Source: Chondrus crispus
Taxonomy: Eukaryota; Rhodophyta; Florideophyceae; Gigartinales; Gigartinaceae
DNA length: 64,000 nt
Assembly (NCBI RefSeq): GCF_000350225.1
Contig: NW_005179334.1
Span: 248,001 to 312,000, forward strand
Direction: 5' to 3'
Part shown: positions 41,437 to 52,500 of the stretch, piece by piece
How the letters are laid out: every line of letters begins with the position of its first letter
How positions within the stretch are numbered: the first letter of the stretch is position 1
Program-made: the position numbers and the translations under genes
Notes under the pieces: model-generated
The model's input: the letters and a program-made list of their open reading frames with translations, nothing else
Database searches by the model: none
Told to the model about the DNA's origin: nothing

Positions 41437-42055
41437 GGTAGTGGTTGTATGGGTTTCAACGTCTAGCTAGACGTGTCATTGCTTAATTAAAATGGAACCT
41501 TGTCCTGAATTCTGTGAGACTCCTTAGTGAAAAGTGGCATTCAGTTGAACTTAGAACGGGAACGATTTGTTTTGGAGGCTCCAAATTGTCAAAACAATGG
41601 AGGTTCCAAATTGGAGCGTCCATTCTGTTGACATGTTGCCATTGACGCAATTTGGACCTCCGACTGGACCAAAACTTTGGAAATCTTGCGTGAGCCTGAC
41701 GTACGATGGGGCAAATCCTGCAAGGCGTATAGCCGTAGTCGAAGTAGTGTGCCAATGCAATCGCACCACTGCCGCGCACACTTCCACGATACGCACGCCA
41801 AGCGCTGTTGGTAGAAGTTGCCTAGAGCAATCCACGGCTGCGTTCCGCATGCTCATCCGCTGCGCGCAGCAGAGCGGGCAGGGGCCACTGCCGTTGAGCC
41901 CAGCATGTGGGCTGTAATTTGGAGAAGGCCAACCACCCAATGAGCGGGCGCCATGGCAGCCACCGGCATCGGTGATTGGCTGACGATGCCCTTGCGGCAG
42001 TGTAAGTCGTCATTTGAAGTCGACCAGATTCTCACCCCGGACGACAGAGTGGCGG

Positions 42056-42478
42056 ACAGTGCACGGTACGTCGCCGTGGACAGCATCGCCTGTAGACACA
42101 GCCCCCCGCGGACAGCCGCTCCCGCTCCGCATCTCGTTGCCGCGATGCGCTTCCACTTGCCAAGGCCCGGCGCCAGTCGCCGCTTGTGCGCGGCGCGCGA
42201 AGCGCACCCACAGTGTAGGATTTCTCGCGAAACACGCGACTGGGATAGCAAGAGTAAAGAGGGTTTGATGTTCATTAACCCTTCCGCCGAGTTGATGTCT
42301 CACAACGGTGGGTGCTCGTGCAATCGAGCCACCTCACCAGCGGGGCGCCAAACGCTAGTCTCTCTTCTCCTCTGCCTCTCCTCCGCCTCTTTCTCTCCCG
42401 CCGCTCCGAGTCGGCATTGCTGGACCGCCTTGTTGGACACCGGACAACTCACGTTTTCAGGCACCCATAAAGTGCTCG
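42056..42478. other. GC-rich intergenic stretch, no recognised gene
   Basis: About 420 bp, GC-rich with a CT-rich run near 42360-42410. Overlapping short frames on several strands reflect base composition. Nothing recognised. Confidence 0.5.
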
Positions 42479-42483
42479 CCTCC

Positions 42484-42595
42484 TGATGAATCGTAATCCT
42501 CATGGGGGTGTCTTTACTCGTCGCCGCCGTCTCGTGGGTCTAAGTACCGCTGGTGACAGACTGTAATGCTGACAGTCTGTCCTTGCGGTCGGTCA
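42484..42595 (-). repeat. 3' LTR of Copia-5 (112 bp)
   Basis: On the minus strand TGACCGACCGC...ATTCATCA. It contains an internal inverted repeat (gacagactgtcag / ctgacagtctgtc) and the gacgacgag-type motif shared with the short solo LTRs. Confidence 0.88.
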
Positions 42596-43285
42596 CGCGC
42601 GCACCTGTCAGCGTCTGATGAAGAGAGTTGCGGTCCGTCAGTCCCGGGGGACGCTGAGGGGTGCGCGTGAAGGATGTGCCGGGGTGCACTTTCGGGTCGG
42701 GGCTGCGGGGTTCATGTGGTTGGATGATGTTGCAGATTTCTTGAAAGCGGATGGGTCCGAGCGCTTTTGTGAATAGGTCTGCTGGGTTGCCCGCGGATGG
42801 GATGTGTTGCGCAGTGATAGCGGCGCCTTGGATGTGATGTTGCAGGTGGTGGTGCCTGACATCGATGAGCTTCCTTCTGCGCGTGGGGGCGGAATTTTCC
42901 GCGACTTGTATGGTCGATTGGTCGTCGATGAATACTGTCGTGGGGTGCTGTTGTGGGTGCTTCATGTCCCGAAGCAGCCGACGAAGCCATAGCGTCTGCT
43001 GGGCGGCGAGCGAGGCTGCGATGTATTCAGCCTCGCAGGTTGACAGGGCTACGACGTCTTGTGGCGCCGATGTCCAGGCTATCGGGGAGTGGCCGATAGT
43101 GTGTATGATGCCCGTGAGCGACTTGCGGCTTTTGGCATTTGCATAATCTGCGTCACTGTATGTGCGCAGACATATCGGGGCTCGAGCGTGATACGAGATA
43201 GCCTTGCTCTTGGTGCCCTTGAGATACCGGAGGAGCCATTTGAGCGCGTGCCAATTTGCTTGGCTCGGTTGCTTGCTGTGTCGCG

Positions 43286-46200
43286 TCAGCTGGTTGGTGG
43301 TGTGGTACGCGTCGTAGCGGGTGCTGTCGACGACATACCGTCTCCTAGAATGGAGCGGTAGTGGGTGGCGAGCGTGGGTGATAGGGGCGCCGTTTGGTTC
43401 TCTACGTTCTTGTTTGGCTTTTGCGGCGCGGGGGTTGTTTTTGGATTGCAATCACACATGTTGTGTTTTGCAAGTATCGTGCTTATGGTCTGTTCTTGCG
43501 ATATGTGGATGCTGCCTTGTGCGTCGCGTGATATTTGCCATCCGAGGTACGTATGAGGGAAACCGAGATTTTTGATGTTGTACTTTTGCTTGAGGGCGGT
43601 GAGTAGTTCATCGATGAGTGCTTGGTTTGAAGCGGTGACGAGGAAGTCGTCCATGTTTACAGCGAACAGCAGTGTGCCCGTTGTGTGTGTCTTGGTGAAT
43701 AGACATGGATCGCTGTCGCATTGCTGATAGCCTTGCGTGATGAGGTGTTTCTGAAGGCTGGCGGTGTAACGGTGGCCGGCGGATCGGCCCCCGTATAGGT
43801 TGCCTATTAGTTGTCCCGCTTTGGTGCCGTGCTTGAGGTTGCCGTCGAATCGGGGGAGCTGTCTCACATAGACGGGGAAGCGGGGGTCATGTGTCTCGTG
43901 TAGGTAGGCGGCCGTGATGTCCATGTACTGTAGAGGCCATCTGTGTGATGCCGCGATTGCTAGGATGGTGCGCACTGACGTTTTCTCTGCCATGAAAGTA
44001 GACGTTTGTTTAGGGTCGAAGTGTTTGCCTGGCTGCATGCGGTCGCCTCGTATGGAACATCGTGCCTTTCGTTTTGCTATTTTCCTTGTTGGTGTACGTT
44101 TGTATCTGTACGTCATCGTGAGGGGTATGAGTTTTTCGTGCGGGGGCACGTCTGATGGCGGTATCCATTTTATCGTGGTCTGTTGGTCCAGCATGTCTAA
44201 TTCAGCGTTGTGTGCGGTCTCCCATTCTGCCGCGTCCGGGTACTGCCGTGCTGCGTGGGCATGGCGTGGTGCTGTTGTGGTTTGGTCGATGGTTCGTGGT
44301 GGTGGTGTGTATCGGTGCTTGTTGTTGCTTTGTGCTCGCGGTTTGGGTCTTGTCAGTTTGGTTTTGAATGCGTGCGTTGACGTGTGTGTGGGGTCCCGGT
44401 GTCGTGAGTATGGTTTGAAGTCGATCGCTCGGATGACCCTGTATCGCGCACTGTTTATCGTGATGGTCATGATGTGCGTTTCCGATGTTGGGAACATGTA
44501 TCGGACGGGTTCGCTGCGAGCTTGGAGTTTGGTTTTGTGTGCGTGAATTGGTGCCGTTCCGATTTGCCCGAAGGCGAAGATGCGTGTCATGCGCGCTGGT
44601 CTGCCGTGCCAGAGGCTCCACGGGCTTTTTTTGGTGACGCTGTGTCTCATTATGTTGTACTTGAAGACAACATCGCGTACTGCGTCTTCCCAAAATTGGG
44701 GTGGTAGTGACGCGTGATGAAGTGCTGCTTTGGCACTTGTGAACAGCGTTTTGTTGATTCTTTCGGCAATAGAATTTTCTTGTGGCTGGTGGGGGGTGTT
44801 AGTTATGTGCTGTATGCCGTGAGATTGATATGTCCTTTTTGCGTGCGTCGATGTGAATTCTTTAGCGTTGTCTGTCCTGTACGGTTGGGGGAGTTTGTTT
44901 TGTAGGGACAACGTGTGGAACAACTGCGGTATTATGGCGTTCACTTCTTGTCTCTTGCGAATGTAGTAGGTGACAAGGTATCTGCTGGCCGTGTCTATGC
45001 AGGTGAATATGTGTGCATTTCCGTGTGTTGACGGGGGTGTGATGGGGCCGCATGTGTCTGAGCTGAGTTGCTCTGCGATTTGTTGTGAATGGTGTGCGGT
45101 TGGGTGCGGCCGGGGGGATTGTCGAGCGTGCGCACATGAGGAACAGCTGATGGGTGGGGGGGCGCCTTGGAGGCTGGCTGGGAGGTTGGCGATGGTTCCT
45201 TCCTGTGCCATGCGTTGGAGCGCTTTGGGCGGGGAGTGGTTGAGGGCGAGGTGCCACTCGTACGCGGTTGCTGTGGTTTTTGTCAGTTGTTTGGGTGTGT
45301 GTGGATTGGGGTCGTGGAAGTGTTGTATTTTTGGCGATCGGGTTTTGGTGGGTGTGCGATTTGGCAATAGGTGTGCTGATTTTGTCGCTGATCGGGGTGG
45401 GGTGGCCTGTGCTGTGGCCGTTGGTTGCTTGGTCGTCGTGCGGTTGTTGGCTCGTGTTGGCATGGTGCGTGCACTTTTGGCTGTGTGTCGGGTGGTGCTT
45501 TTTCGGGGTGACCAAGCATAGGCGTGCAGTGATTTATTCCATGGAGCCGTGCCGATGACTTTGTTTTGTCTGTCCCTGATGTGTGCCGTATTTGTGTCAA
45601 ATGTGACCGTGCATTTTCGTGATGCTAGAGCGTGGACAGATACTAGTGTGTATGGAATGTTCGGGCTGTGTACTGCTTTGAGGCGGAGGGGGTACCCCTT
45701 ATTGGTATATGTCTGAATGATGCCGGCGTGGGTGCATTTCGTGGGTTGGTTAGTTGCTTTGAGGGATTTTGTGGGATGGGCGAGGAGCTTCATGTGTGGT
45801 AGGGGGCGGGATGTGTGCGTGGGATGCGCTGCCGAGTCTAGGATGAACTTACCCGCCTCGTCTTGGTGGTGGTCGGGCTCGGTGTCGGTGTCGTCCATGT
45901 TGAGCTCACTGTAATGCGCGTCGTCTGGTTCGAGAATGGCTCCTGCCTTGGCGGCGGGTCGCCGACGTGCTGTTTTTTGATTCTGCGGATTTGTTTGGTC
46001 TCGACATTCGCTGTCCGCGTGTTGCGGGTTCCTGACGCCCTTTGAGATGTGATGGCGGCAGGGGTTGGTGTGTCTTGTGGCGGGTCGGCGTATTTGCCGG
46101 GGTTGGGGGCGGCGGCCGTGGGTTGGTAGGTACGCTCGTGTTCTGGCTGCTGCTTGTGGCCAAGGGTTGCTTGGTTGGATGGCTTGACGGTATCTTTCGA

Positions 46201-46756
46201 TTCGATTGTATTTGTGCACGAAGTCCTTCACGTCTTTGGGTTGCAGTGACAGGAGCTGGAGTCCGATGTCCACTGTTGTTGGGTTGTGTTTGAGGCCTTC
46301 GATCATGTATTCTACTGTTGTGCTCTGTTTGGCGATGTCGGGGTAGCGAGCCGCGATCACCTGCGCCCTAATGGTCTCATGGCGTTGGACGTATTCATAG
46401 ATTGATTGGCCTGGTTCGATGTGACACTGTTCCGCTAGTTGTTTTAGGTACAGGTGGTCACTCGCATTCGTTATGTCGAGATGGGCTTTGAGCTTCTCGA
46501 GGATGTCATGTGGTGTGGGGTTCTCGTCAGGCATAAGAAGGAGGTTGATGATGTCCGCTGGTATTGTGGCTAGCATTTTGCCTAAGAGTTTGTGCTTGGC
46601 GTGGAGGTAGGATTTTCGTTCCTGCTCATCGTCTGGGGTCGGCGGGTTGCCCTCGATATGTTCGATTGCATCTTGTGTGTAGGCTGCGGATTTTATGGCC
46701 AGGAGCCATGGTCCATAGTTAGATCGGTCGAGCTTGGGGATGTCCTTAATGTCCAT
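43286..46756 (-). CDS. gag-pol: Gag-Pol of Copia-5 (Gag, PR, IN, RT)
   Basis: 1156 codons from MDIKDIPKLDRSNYGPW, an ATG about 240 bp inside the 5' LTR. Residues about 1-190 are a UBN2/Gag-like helical region. The protease is FILDSAAHPTHTS. The integrase contains DTCGPITPPS and PHQPQENSIAERINKT. RT contains YMDITAAYLH and the catalytic VNMDDFLVT, an MDD in place of the common VDD. RNase H coding sequence follows towards 42540 (SDADYANAKSRKS, LSTCEAEY). No CCHC knuckle is evident, unlike the other Copia elements here. Confidence 0.85.
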   Translation of the reverse strand: MDIKDIPKLDRSNYGPWLLAIKSAAYTQDAIEHIEGNPPTPDDEQERKSYLHAKHKLLGKMLATIPADIINLLLMPDENPTPHDILEKLKAHLDITNASDHLYLKQLAEQCHIEPGQSIYEYVQRHETIRAQVIAARYPDIAKQSTTVEYMIEGLKHNPTTVDIGLQLLSLQPKDVKDFVHKYNRIERYRQAIQPSNPWPQAAARTRAYLPTHGRRPQPRQIRRPATRHTNPCRHHISKGVRNPQHADSECRDQTNPQNQKTARRRPAAKAGAILEPDDAHYSELNMDDTDTEPDHHQDEAGKFILDSAAHPTHTSRPLPHMKLLAHPTKSLKATNQPTKCTHAGIIQTYTNKGYPLRLKAVHSPNIPYTLVSVHALASRKCTVTFDTNTAHIRDRQNKVIGTAPWNKSLHAYAWSPRKSTTRHTAKSARTMPTRANNRTTTKQPTATAQATPPRSATKSAHLLPNRTPTKTRSPKIQHFHDPNPHTPKQLTKTTATAYEWHLALNHSPPKALQRMAQEGTIANLPASLQGAPPPISCSSCAHARQSPRPHPTAHHSQQIAEQLSSDTCGPITPPSTHGNAHIFTCIDTASRYLVTYYIRKRQEVNAIIPQLFHTLSLQNKLPQPYRTDNAKEFTSTHAKRTYQSHGIQHITNTPHQPQENSIAERINKTLFTSAKAALHHASLPPQFWEDAVRDVVFKYNIMRHSVTKKSPWSLWHGRPARMTRIFAFGQIGTAPIHAHKTKLQARSEPVRYMFPTSETHIMTITINSARYRVIRAIDFKPYSRHRDPTHTSTHAFKTKLTRPKPRAQSNNKHRYTPPPRTIDQTTTAPRHAHAARQYPDAAEWETAHNAELDMLDQQTTIKWIPPSDVPPHEKLIPLTMTYRYKRTPTRKIAKRKARCSIRGDRMQPGKHFDPKQTSTFMAEKTSVRTILAIAASHRWPLQYMDITAAYLHETHDPRFPVYVRQLPRFDGNLKHGTKAGQLIGNLYGGRSAGHRYTASLQKHLITQGYQQCDSDPCLFTKTHTTGTLLFAVNMDDFLVTASNQALIDELLTALKQKYNIKNLGFPHTYLGWQISRDAQGSIHISQEQTISTILAKHNMCDCNPKTTPAPQKPNKNVENQTAPLSPTLATHYRSILGDGMSSTAPATTRTTPPTS

Positions 46757-46992
46757 GGTGGTGAGCGTGTGAGATCGTTGTTGCCTGGGAGGAGGGATGT
46801 AGAGAAGGGCTGCTGGATGCAGGAGGTTGGGTGTTGATGAGGATTCGGAAAGGGGGCGGCGGGGGCGGGTTGTGATGCCTGTCTTTCCGGCTGGTCTGTT
46901 TGCAGACGCTCGACGGCTGCGAGTGCGTGTAGCGCGATCCAGTTTGCGTTCAGTTGATGGTGTGTCGTAGTGGTGCGAAGTGGGCCATAACC

Positions 46993-47104
46993 TGATGAAT
47001 CGTAATCCTCATGGGGGTGTCTTTACTCGTCGTCGCCGTCTCGTGGGTCTAAGTACCGCTGGTGACAGACTGTAATGCTGACAGTCTGTCCTTGCGGTCC
47101 GTCA
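46993..47104 (-). repeat. 5' LTR of Copia-5 (112 bp)
   Basis: Partner of 42484-42595 with about two differences by eye. The primer site lies immediately inside. Confidence 0.88.
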
Positions 47105-47120
47105 CCTCCCTTCCAACTCA

Positions 47121-47387
47121 AAAACCAGCCTGTTAAGACACGCCCTCAGGGCGTGTCTTAACAGGCTGGTTTTTGCTTTGCCTTGCCCGGTTTTGCCAGG
47201 AATACTTTTAAATTCTTAACAAATACCGTATGCTTCTTAAGCCCTTGCTTTTCTTAAACACATAAATTAAAACGTAGGAGCCACTCATAGCACGCCAAAT
47301 CACTTCTTTGGGCAAAGGAAAGCAAACCGCAGCAAAACGGGGCATGTTTTGACACACCCTGAGGGCGTGTCTTAACAGGCTGGTTTT
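47121..47387. mobile_element. Foldback MITE with palindromic left end
   Basis: 267 bp without coding capacity. The left end (47120-47174) is a perfect 27+1+27 palindrome. The right end (47361-47387) repeats one arm, so the outer termini form an inverted repeat of at least 26 bp, extending with one mismatch through the next ~11. A possible 3-bp target duplication tca flanks it (47118-47120 and 47388-47390). A non-autonomous DNA element is the simplest reading; the superfamily is unclear, though 3-bp duplications occur in PIF/Harbinger-type elements. Confidence 0.7.
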
Positions 47388-49095
47388 TCACCCCACCACA
47401 CCCTTGACCCTCCCTCCGAACACCCCGCATCCACTTCCTTCCAACTTGTACCTCATCCTGCGCGTGCTCCGAAGACACACGCAACAGAAAACCAACGTTC
47501 CAACTTCTAACAACTGTTCCTCGACTTCACCTGCCACCTACCTTTCCACAAACCCTCCTTTTGGACCTCACAACTCCACTCCAAATCCAGCCCAAACCCC
47601 AGCTCCTTCTCCGGAGCCACCGCTTCCGTTTATTACCCATATGCCAGTCCGCCTTTTCCCTTTTCATAACTCGTTAGGGCCGATCCGTTAGGCATCGCGG
47701 GCCTCACCGGGACGGCGGAGCAAGTCGTCCATCTTGTTATCGCTCTCATTGATCGCCACGACGCCTATAAGAACAACAACGACTTGGCCCTCGAGATGAT
47801 CGAGCCCTACAAGGCGCTATCTGAGGATGCCATCTCGCTGGGACATGACCCGCATCTTAACGTCATTCAAGACCTACACCGGAAAATCTTAAAAGGCAAG
47901 ATCGACAGGGTCTCCGACTTTGTCAAAAAAACTCTAAAAGAACTCCAGGATGAGCTGAAAACCCCAAAGAGTAAGCTCCGTAAATTTTCGAAAGCCGTCA
48001 GCGAAAGAGACATTCTTGTCGAGCGCAAGCAAGATGCAGCAGAACAGCGTAAAGAAGTAGAATCGGCAAGCGCTTACCTCAGCCTCTACGCCAAAATTGA
48101 TTCCGTTGCTACCAACAAGGACGTATTCATGCCTTGCGTGTGGGCGCCGAGAAACCCCGATTCCGTGTATATTGATTTGAAATTGCGACAAGGTCATGGG
48201 GCACAGGACACATGCGAGAGACAGCTCAAGGCGGCGATACTACGGACTGACGGAAGCGCTCAAGTCGGCGCTTTTGCAGTGGGACAGGGGGGTGTTGGGA
48301 AGACATGCGCGCTGCGGGCGATTGCACACGACGAGGAGGTAAGAGCTCGTTTTCCTGGAGGTGTGTACTTCTTGACCCTTGGAAAGATGCAAGCGTTAGG
48401 CGATTGATGCAGCAATTTTGTCTTACCGTCAACGCAACAAGAGGACATAGCACGGCCGAGAAGATGCGTGAACAGACGGAACTGGAGGAGGTGCTATCGT
48501 TGCTGGTATCGTGGTTTGGAGACCGGATATGTCTTTTCATTTTCGATGACGTATGGGCACGCAATGGTATTACCAAGGGAATCTTACAGCAACTGTCTGT
48601 TCTGGCAAGAAATGGTACGGGTATGGATAGGGCGACGAGCGGAATTATGTACTCTACTAGGGATAGAGACTTGACGCTAGTTGGCCAATAAATCGCGTTC
48701 GGTGCGCGAGTTTCTCGAGGATCTGATGCAGAGATGATGTTTCGGCAGGCTTGTGGGCCTCTTTGCGATGAAGAAAATAGCTCATGTTCCGAGAAGGCCA
48801 TTCACGCGATATTGGACATGTGTGCAGGACTGCCACTGGCGTTGAATGTTGCGGGAACGAGTGTGAACTACATGAAGAGCCAACGGCGCACAACAGATGT
48901 GTCGAGTATATGGCAATTGTATTTAGACAAAGTTAAGAATCGGGGAGGACTGTCTAGCGACAGCCCAGGTGATGGGTATTCTTCGCTGAAAGCAATGCTA
49001 CTATCATCTATCGATATTTTGGAATCGAATTCGAGAGCCGATGGAGATGAAAGGTGCCGGCTATCGTATAGGGAAATGCACCGGGGATTGTGTGT

Positions 49096-49528
49096 TGTTG
49101 TGAAATCCAGGGGGGGAAGATACAAAAGTATTCTTCCAGTGTGTGTGACAATATCCAAAGGATGGTCGTCTCGCGCAGAAGCGCACGGGGTCTCGCGTAC
49201 GAACGCGGTAGCAAATTCTTGCCAAAGAATATCGTGAATACTCACAGTTGGTGATTTATTACGTGCCCTTTCTTCTTCTTTTCCTGGCTCTACAAAGCGG
49301 TAGGGTACATATATTTGTCAGTAACGAGGACGCCGCATCTCTAAGAGTTGCGCTCGCTGTCTGCATTATTTTCTGTCAGCTCTCCGAAATGCTGTCTGCT
49401 TCTTCCACATTATCAGCAACGAGCTTCTACACGTGTTATCTGTGTCAACGTATCCCATCTCGCACACGTGTGTCCGTTGTGAGTACACACGAGTGTTGAC
49501 GACTGACAAGCGTATGTGTTTCTCTACA
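49096..49528 (-). repeat. 3' LTR of Copia-6
   Basis: Reads TGTTGTGAAATCC...TCTCTACA on the plus strand and pairs with 54538-54970. A few codons at the end of the Pol frame run into it. Confidence 0.9.
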
Positions 49529-52500
49529 CACCCGCAATTTTCTTGTCGGAGGACAACACCTGTTTGTGCGGCGGGGCCATGACCCACTGTCGGACGTCGT
49601 GTTGCACAAGGTGAGAGCGGAGCAATCCCTGTAGAGCGCTGTTGCTCTTAATTTTCGTCAGGGCGTCAGCGTAATTAACGTCGGGGCTGATAAGGGCAAC
49701 ATTAGAAATGACCTTCGTTTGATATGCTTCTCGTGCTGCCGATATGTCAACCATTAGTCTTTTTTCTGTTGTATACCTCGACTTAGTCAAAACTTGGAAT
49801 AGAGCCTCGCTATCCGTGAACATCAGCAGCGGAATTGATCGCCCTAAAGTTCTTGAAAGGTCGTGTTTGATTAAGTATGCGCAGTCAAAGCCTTCTACAA
49901 AAGCGAGAGTTTCACCAGCCATTGATGATCTCGTCACTCGCGTCGATTTGTATGAAGAGTAATGCAGAAACGCGCATCGATCAAACTTGTCTGCTAACAA
50001 AATCAAGTACCCCAGCTGCGACCTGTTCTGTTCCCTGTTGTTATGTGAGGCGTCAGTGTACACCAGCAGCCTGACCGAATTTATGTCGAGCTTTGGGAAT
50101 CTCAGCTGAACCTCTGCCGTTTGCATCAAATGCTTGACAATTTTGTTCAAAGCCTGGTTACAGTGAGTGTCATGAATGCGTTCAGTGATCTGTGCGGCAA
50201 AGGACACAGCGCATGCTATGTCTGGTCTCGTGTGTACGACCCAGGCCAGACGAGCCCGGAGAGATCTAAACTCTTGAAACGTGGAGGTCTTTGTCAGGAA
50301 CCTTAGTCTCTCGATATATTTCTTTTGAGATAACTTTCGCTCATTCCTATCCGAGGTGTCACATTGGAGCCCTGTATAGGTGAAACTTGTTTCGTTGTTC
50401 AGTTTGATGTCGAATTCATTCTTAAAGTGGGTTTGCAAGCGCTTTTTCTCTTCCTTTGTACCTGCTTGAAAAACATCATCCACGTACGAGCCTGATAGGG
50501 ATACCAGTTGGTCCCTTATTCGTCTAAAGAATAGAGCAAAATCCCCTGTCGACTGTTCCATTCTCAATTTTCCGAGGTGAAACTTGTGATTGGTCTCACA
50601 CCAATAATCTCCGGAGTCAGTCAATCCATACAATGGTTTCAATATTTGCACTAGTTCATCTGGTCGAAGTTCAATGGATGCTGGGCGAGTAAACACCTTG
50701 CGTTGTAGCTCTGATGCTGCTTGTAGATACGCCTGTTTCACATCGAGTGACCATACTTCGAACCCAAGAATAGTAGCCAATGCCAACATAATGCGCACTG
50801 ACGATTGTTTCAGATTGAATGTATTGTGCACCACGGAGTGCTTTTCTCTATCGCGATGTCCACCAAGGACTAAGCGAACCTTATAAAGTGTGGATCCATT
50901 ATCTGCGTGTTTGATTGTGAGGACGTATCGTGACGGGACTATGTTCGGATGCGGTCCTGCCTCCTCTTCCAGTACGATCTTAAAGGTTCCCTTCTCAATT
51001 AGCCCGAGTATTTCTTTTCTTTTAGCATCGTCGAACAGATGTTCCCTAGCATCTCCAGGTTCCAGCGTTCGGGTATGCATTACTGTGTTATGGTCGGTTT
51101 CAGATCTAGAGAGTTGTTCGTCATAAGTTGGGTGTCGTTGCAGTGGTGCCGGTCGAAGTTGAGCTATGTTAAAAGGACGTGGGCCAGTACTTTCTCCTAG
51201 GTGCAGACGTATGCATTTCTCCTCCACCGATGCTACGAGATGTGGACCAGTATATTGTTTTAGGCCTTCCCGGTACACGTACGCGAAGTCTCCTGGTACG
51301 TAAACATGATCCGCAGCCGGTGGCGGTACAGTGCGTAGGCCTCGCTGCACAATGCTCTTGGCTACCACTTTCTCGTATTCCTTTCTTGCCGTGCAGGCCG
51401 CTCTCAGTCGCTCCCTTTGTACAGGGAAATCACGCTCGGATATATCGGGCAGTTTCGGTATTACCCCAAAAACCAATAGCGTGGGCACCAGTCCATGACG
51501 TCCGACGGTCTCGTTCATTGCTTGGACCGATTTAGCAAGGGCTATATCTTCGGGCAAGGCACGGTGATCACACAGTACTTTTCTATAAATTGTTCGGAGT
51601 GTGGAGTGATACTTTTCGCCAATCCCTAAGGAATTGTGACTTTCTGTTCCTGTGTTAAGTAGCTCAATTCGGGAGGATTCACAATTGTATTTCCATTCTC
51701 GAGAAGGAAAGACAGACCCTTGATCTGTAAGTAATGATTCCGGGAATCCAACGTAAACTGAAGACCAAATTTTGATAAACGTATTCCAAATTGTGGTTGT
51801 GCTACTGTCCTTCAAAAATGCTGCGGCACTAAAACGAGTTCCAGCGTCTATAACATGCAACACGGGTCTAGACTTTTGCCGTCTGTCTTTCAGAAACACG
51901 ATGTCCATCAATATGCGATGATTGAATTTGATCTTATCTGCGTCTCTGATGCGAAATGTGATTTGTTTGGGAGCATATAGAGTGCACGTCTCGCAAGCCT
52001 TTGATACATCCTTGAGGGTCTTCAGAGTATCGGGTTGCAGGTTCTCGGGATCAGCTTTGCGCAAAAGGTCATAAAGTTTGCGTGATGAAGGGTGGAGCAT
52101 GTGCCGATGTAACCGCTCCAATTGGTTTCTTGTAAAGAATACGGAAAATGAAGATGGGTTCCAACAACAATACAGATGTCCATGCTTCATTTGTAAAGGG
52201 AGTGACCAATCTTGCTTCGTACAATTGAGGGATCGTTTCAGTACTGAGGGTTCCAAACCGTGTTGAAATAATGCGTCTAGTCCGATAAGCATTGGAATAT
52301 TTTCACGCACTACGTCTACCTTCAGTGGGATAGTGCTTCTGGGAGTGGGTAGTAGTATTACCATTTTGCCGAGCGAAGTAGTAGGATAGGTACCAAATCT
52401 GAAACAGTTTTGAGAAGGTGAAAGGGTCAGTTTGATACGCATCGCTCTACAGTAAGCTTTTGCTTGACTGAGACCGATCAAAGATCGAGGGGATCCAATA

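Larger units (their letters stand above)
38488..42055. repeat. Zinc-finger palindrome unit C (most symmetrical copy)
   Basis: A palindrome of about 3.57 kb centred near 40285. The arms match from about 38490/42050 inwards to 40195/40373, leaving a non-palindromic core of about 177 bp. Both zinc-finger genes are intact and nearly identical. The core is in the opposite orientation to those of units A and B. Near the right end, a motif (ggtacgtcgccgtgg) is the reverse complement of one at the right end of units A and B (near 21585 and 38445). No transposase and no clear target duplication are found. Confidence 0.8.
42484..47104 (-). mobile_element. Copia-type element with very short LTRs (Copia-5)
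   Basis: 4621 bp with LTRs of only 112 bp and a perfect target duplication cctcc (42479-42483 and 47105-47109). Primer site GGTTATGGCCC on the minus strand at 46982-46992. The interior encodes Gag (MDIKDIPKLDRSNYGPW), a protease-like LDSAAH, integrase, RT and RNase H in Copia order. The coding strand is strikingly rich in A and C, so the protein is full of His, Thr, Pro, Gln and Arg. LTRs differ at about two sites. It is nearly whole, with about one break. Confidence 0.88.

Noticed and set aside
42010-42300. GC-rich overlapping frames right of unit C as a host gene or promoter island
   Set aside because: Frames overlap on several strands with Arg/Ala/Pro-rich content typical of GC-rich non-coding DNA; no ATG context or domain.
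43914-45558. Many plus-strand open frames of Val/Leu/Cys/Gly-rich protein
   Set aside because: They are antisense shadows of Copia-5 produced by its G/T-rich plus strand; no motif or homology is apparent.
47404-47691. Pro/Thr/Ser-rich open frame upstream of the NB-ARC gene as its N-terminus
   Set aside because: Low-complexity C-rich sequence, no ATG, and a frame different from the NB-ARC region; more likely leader or intron.
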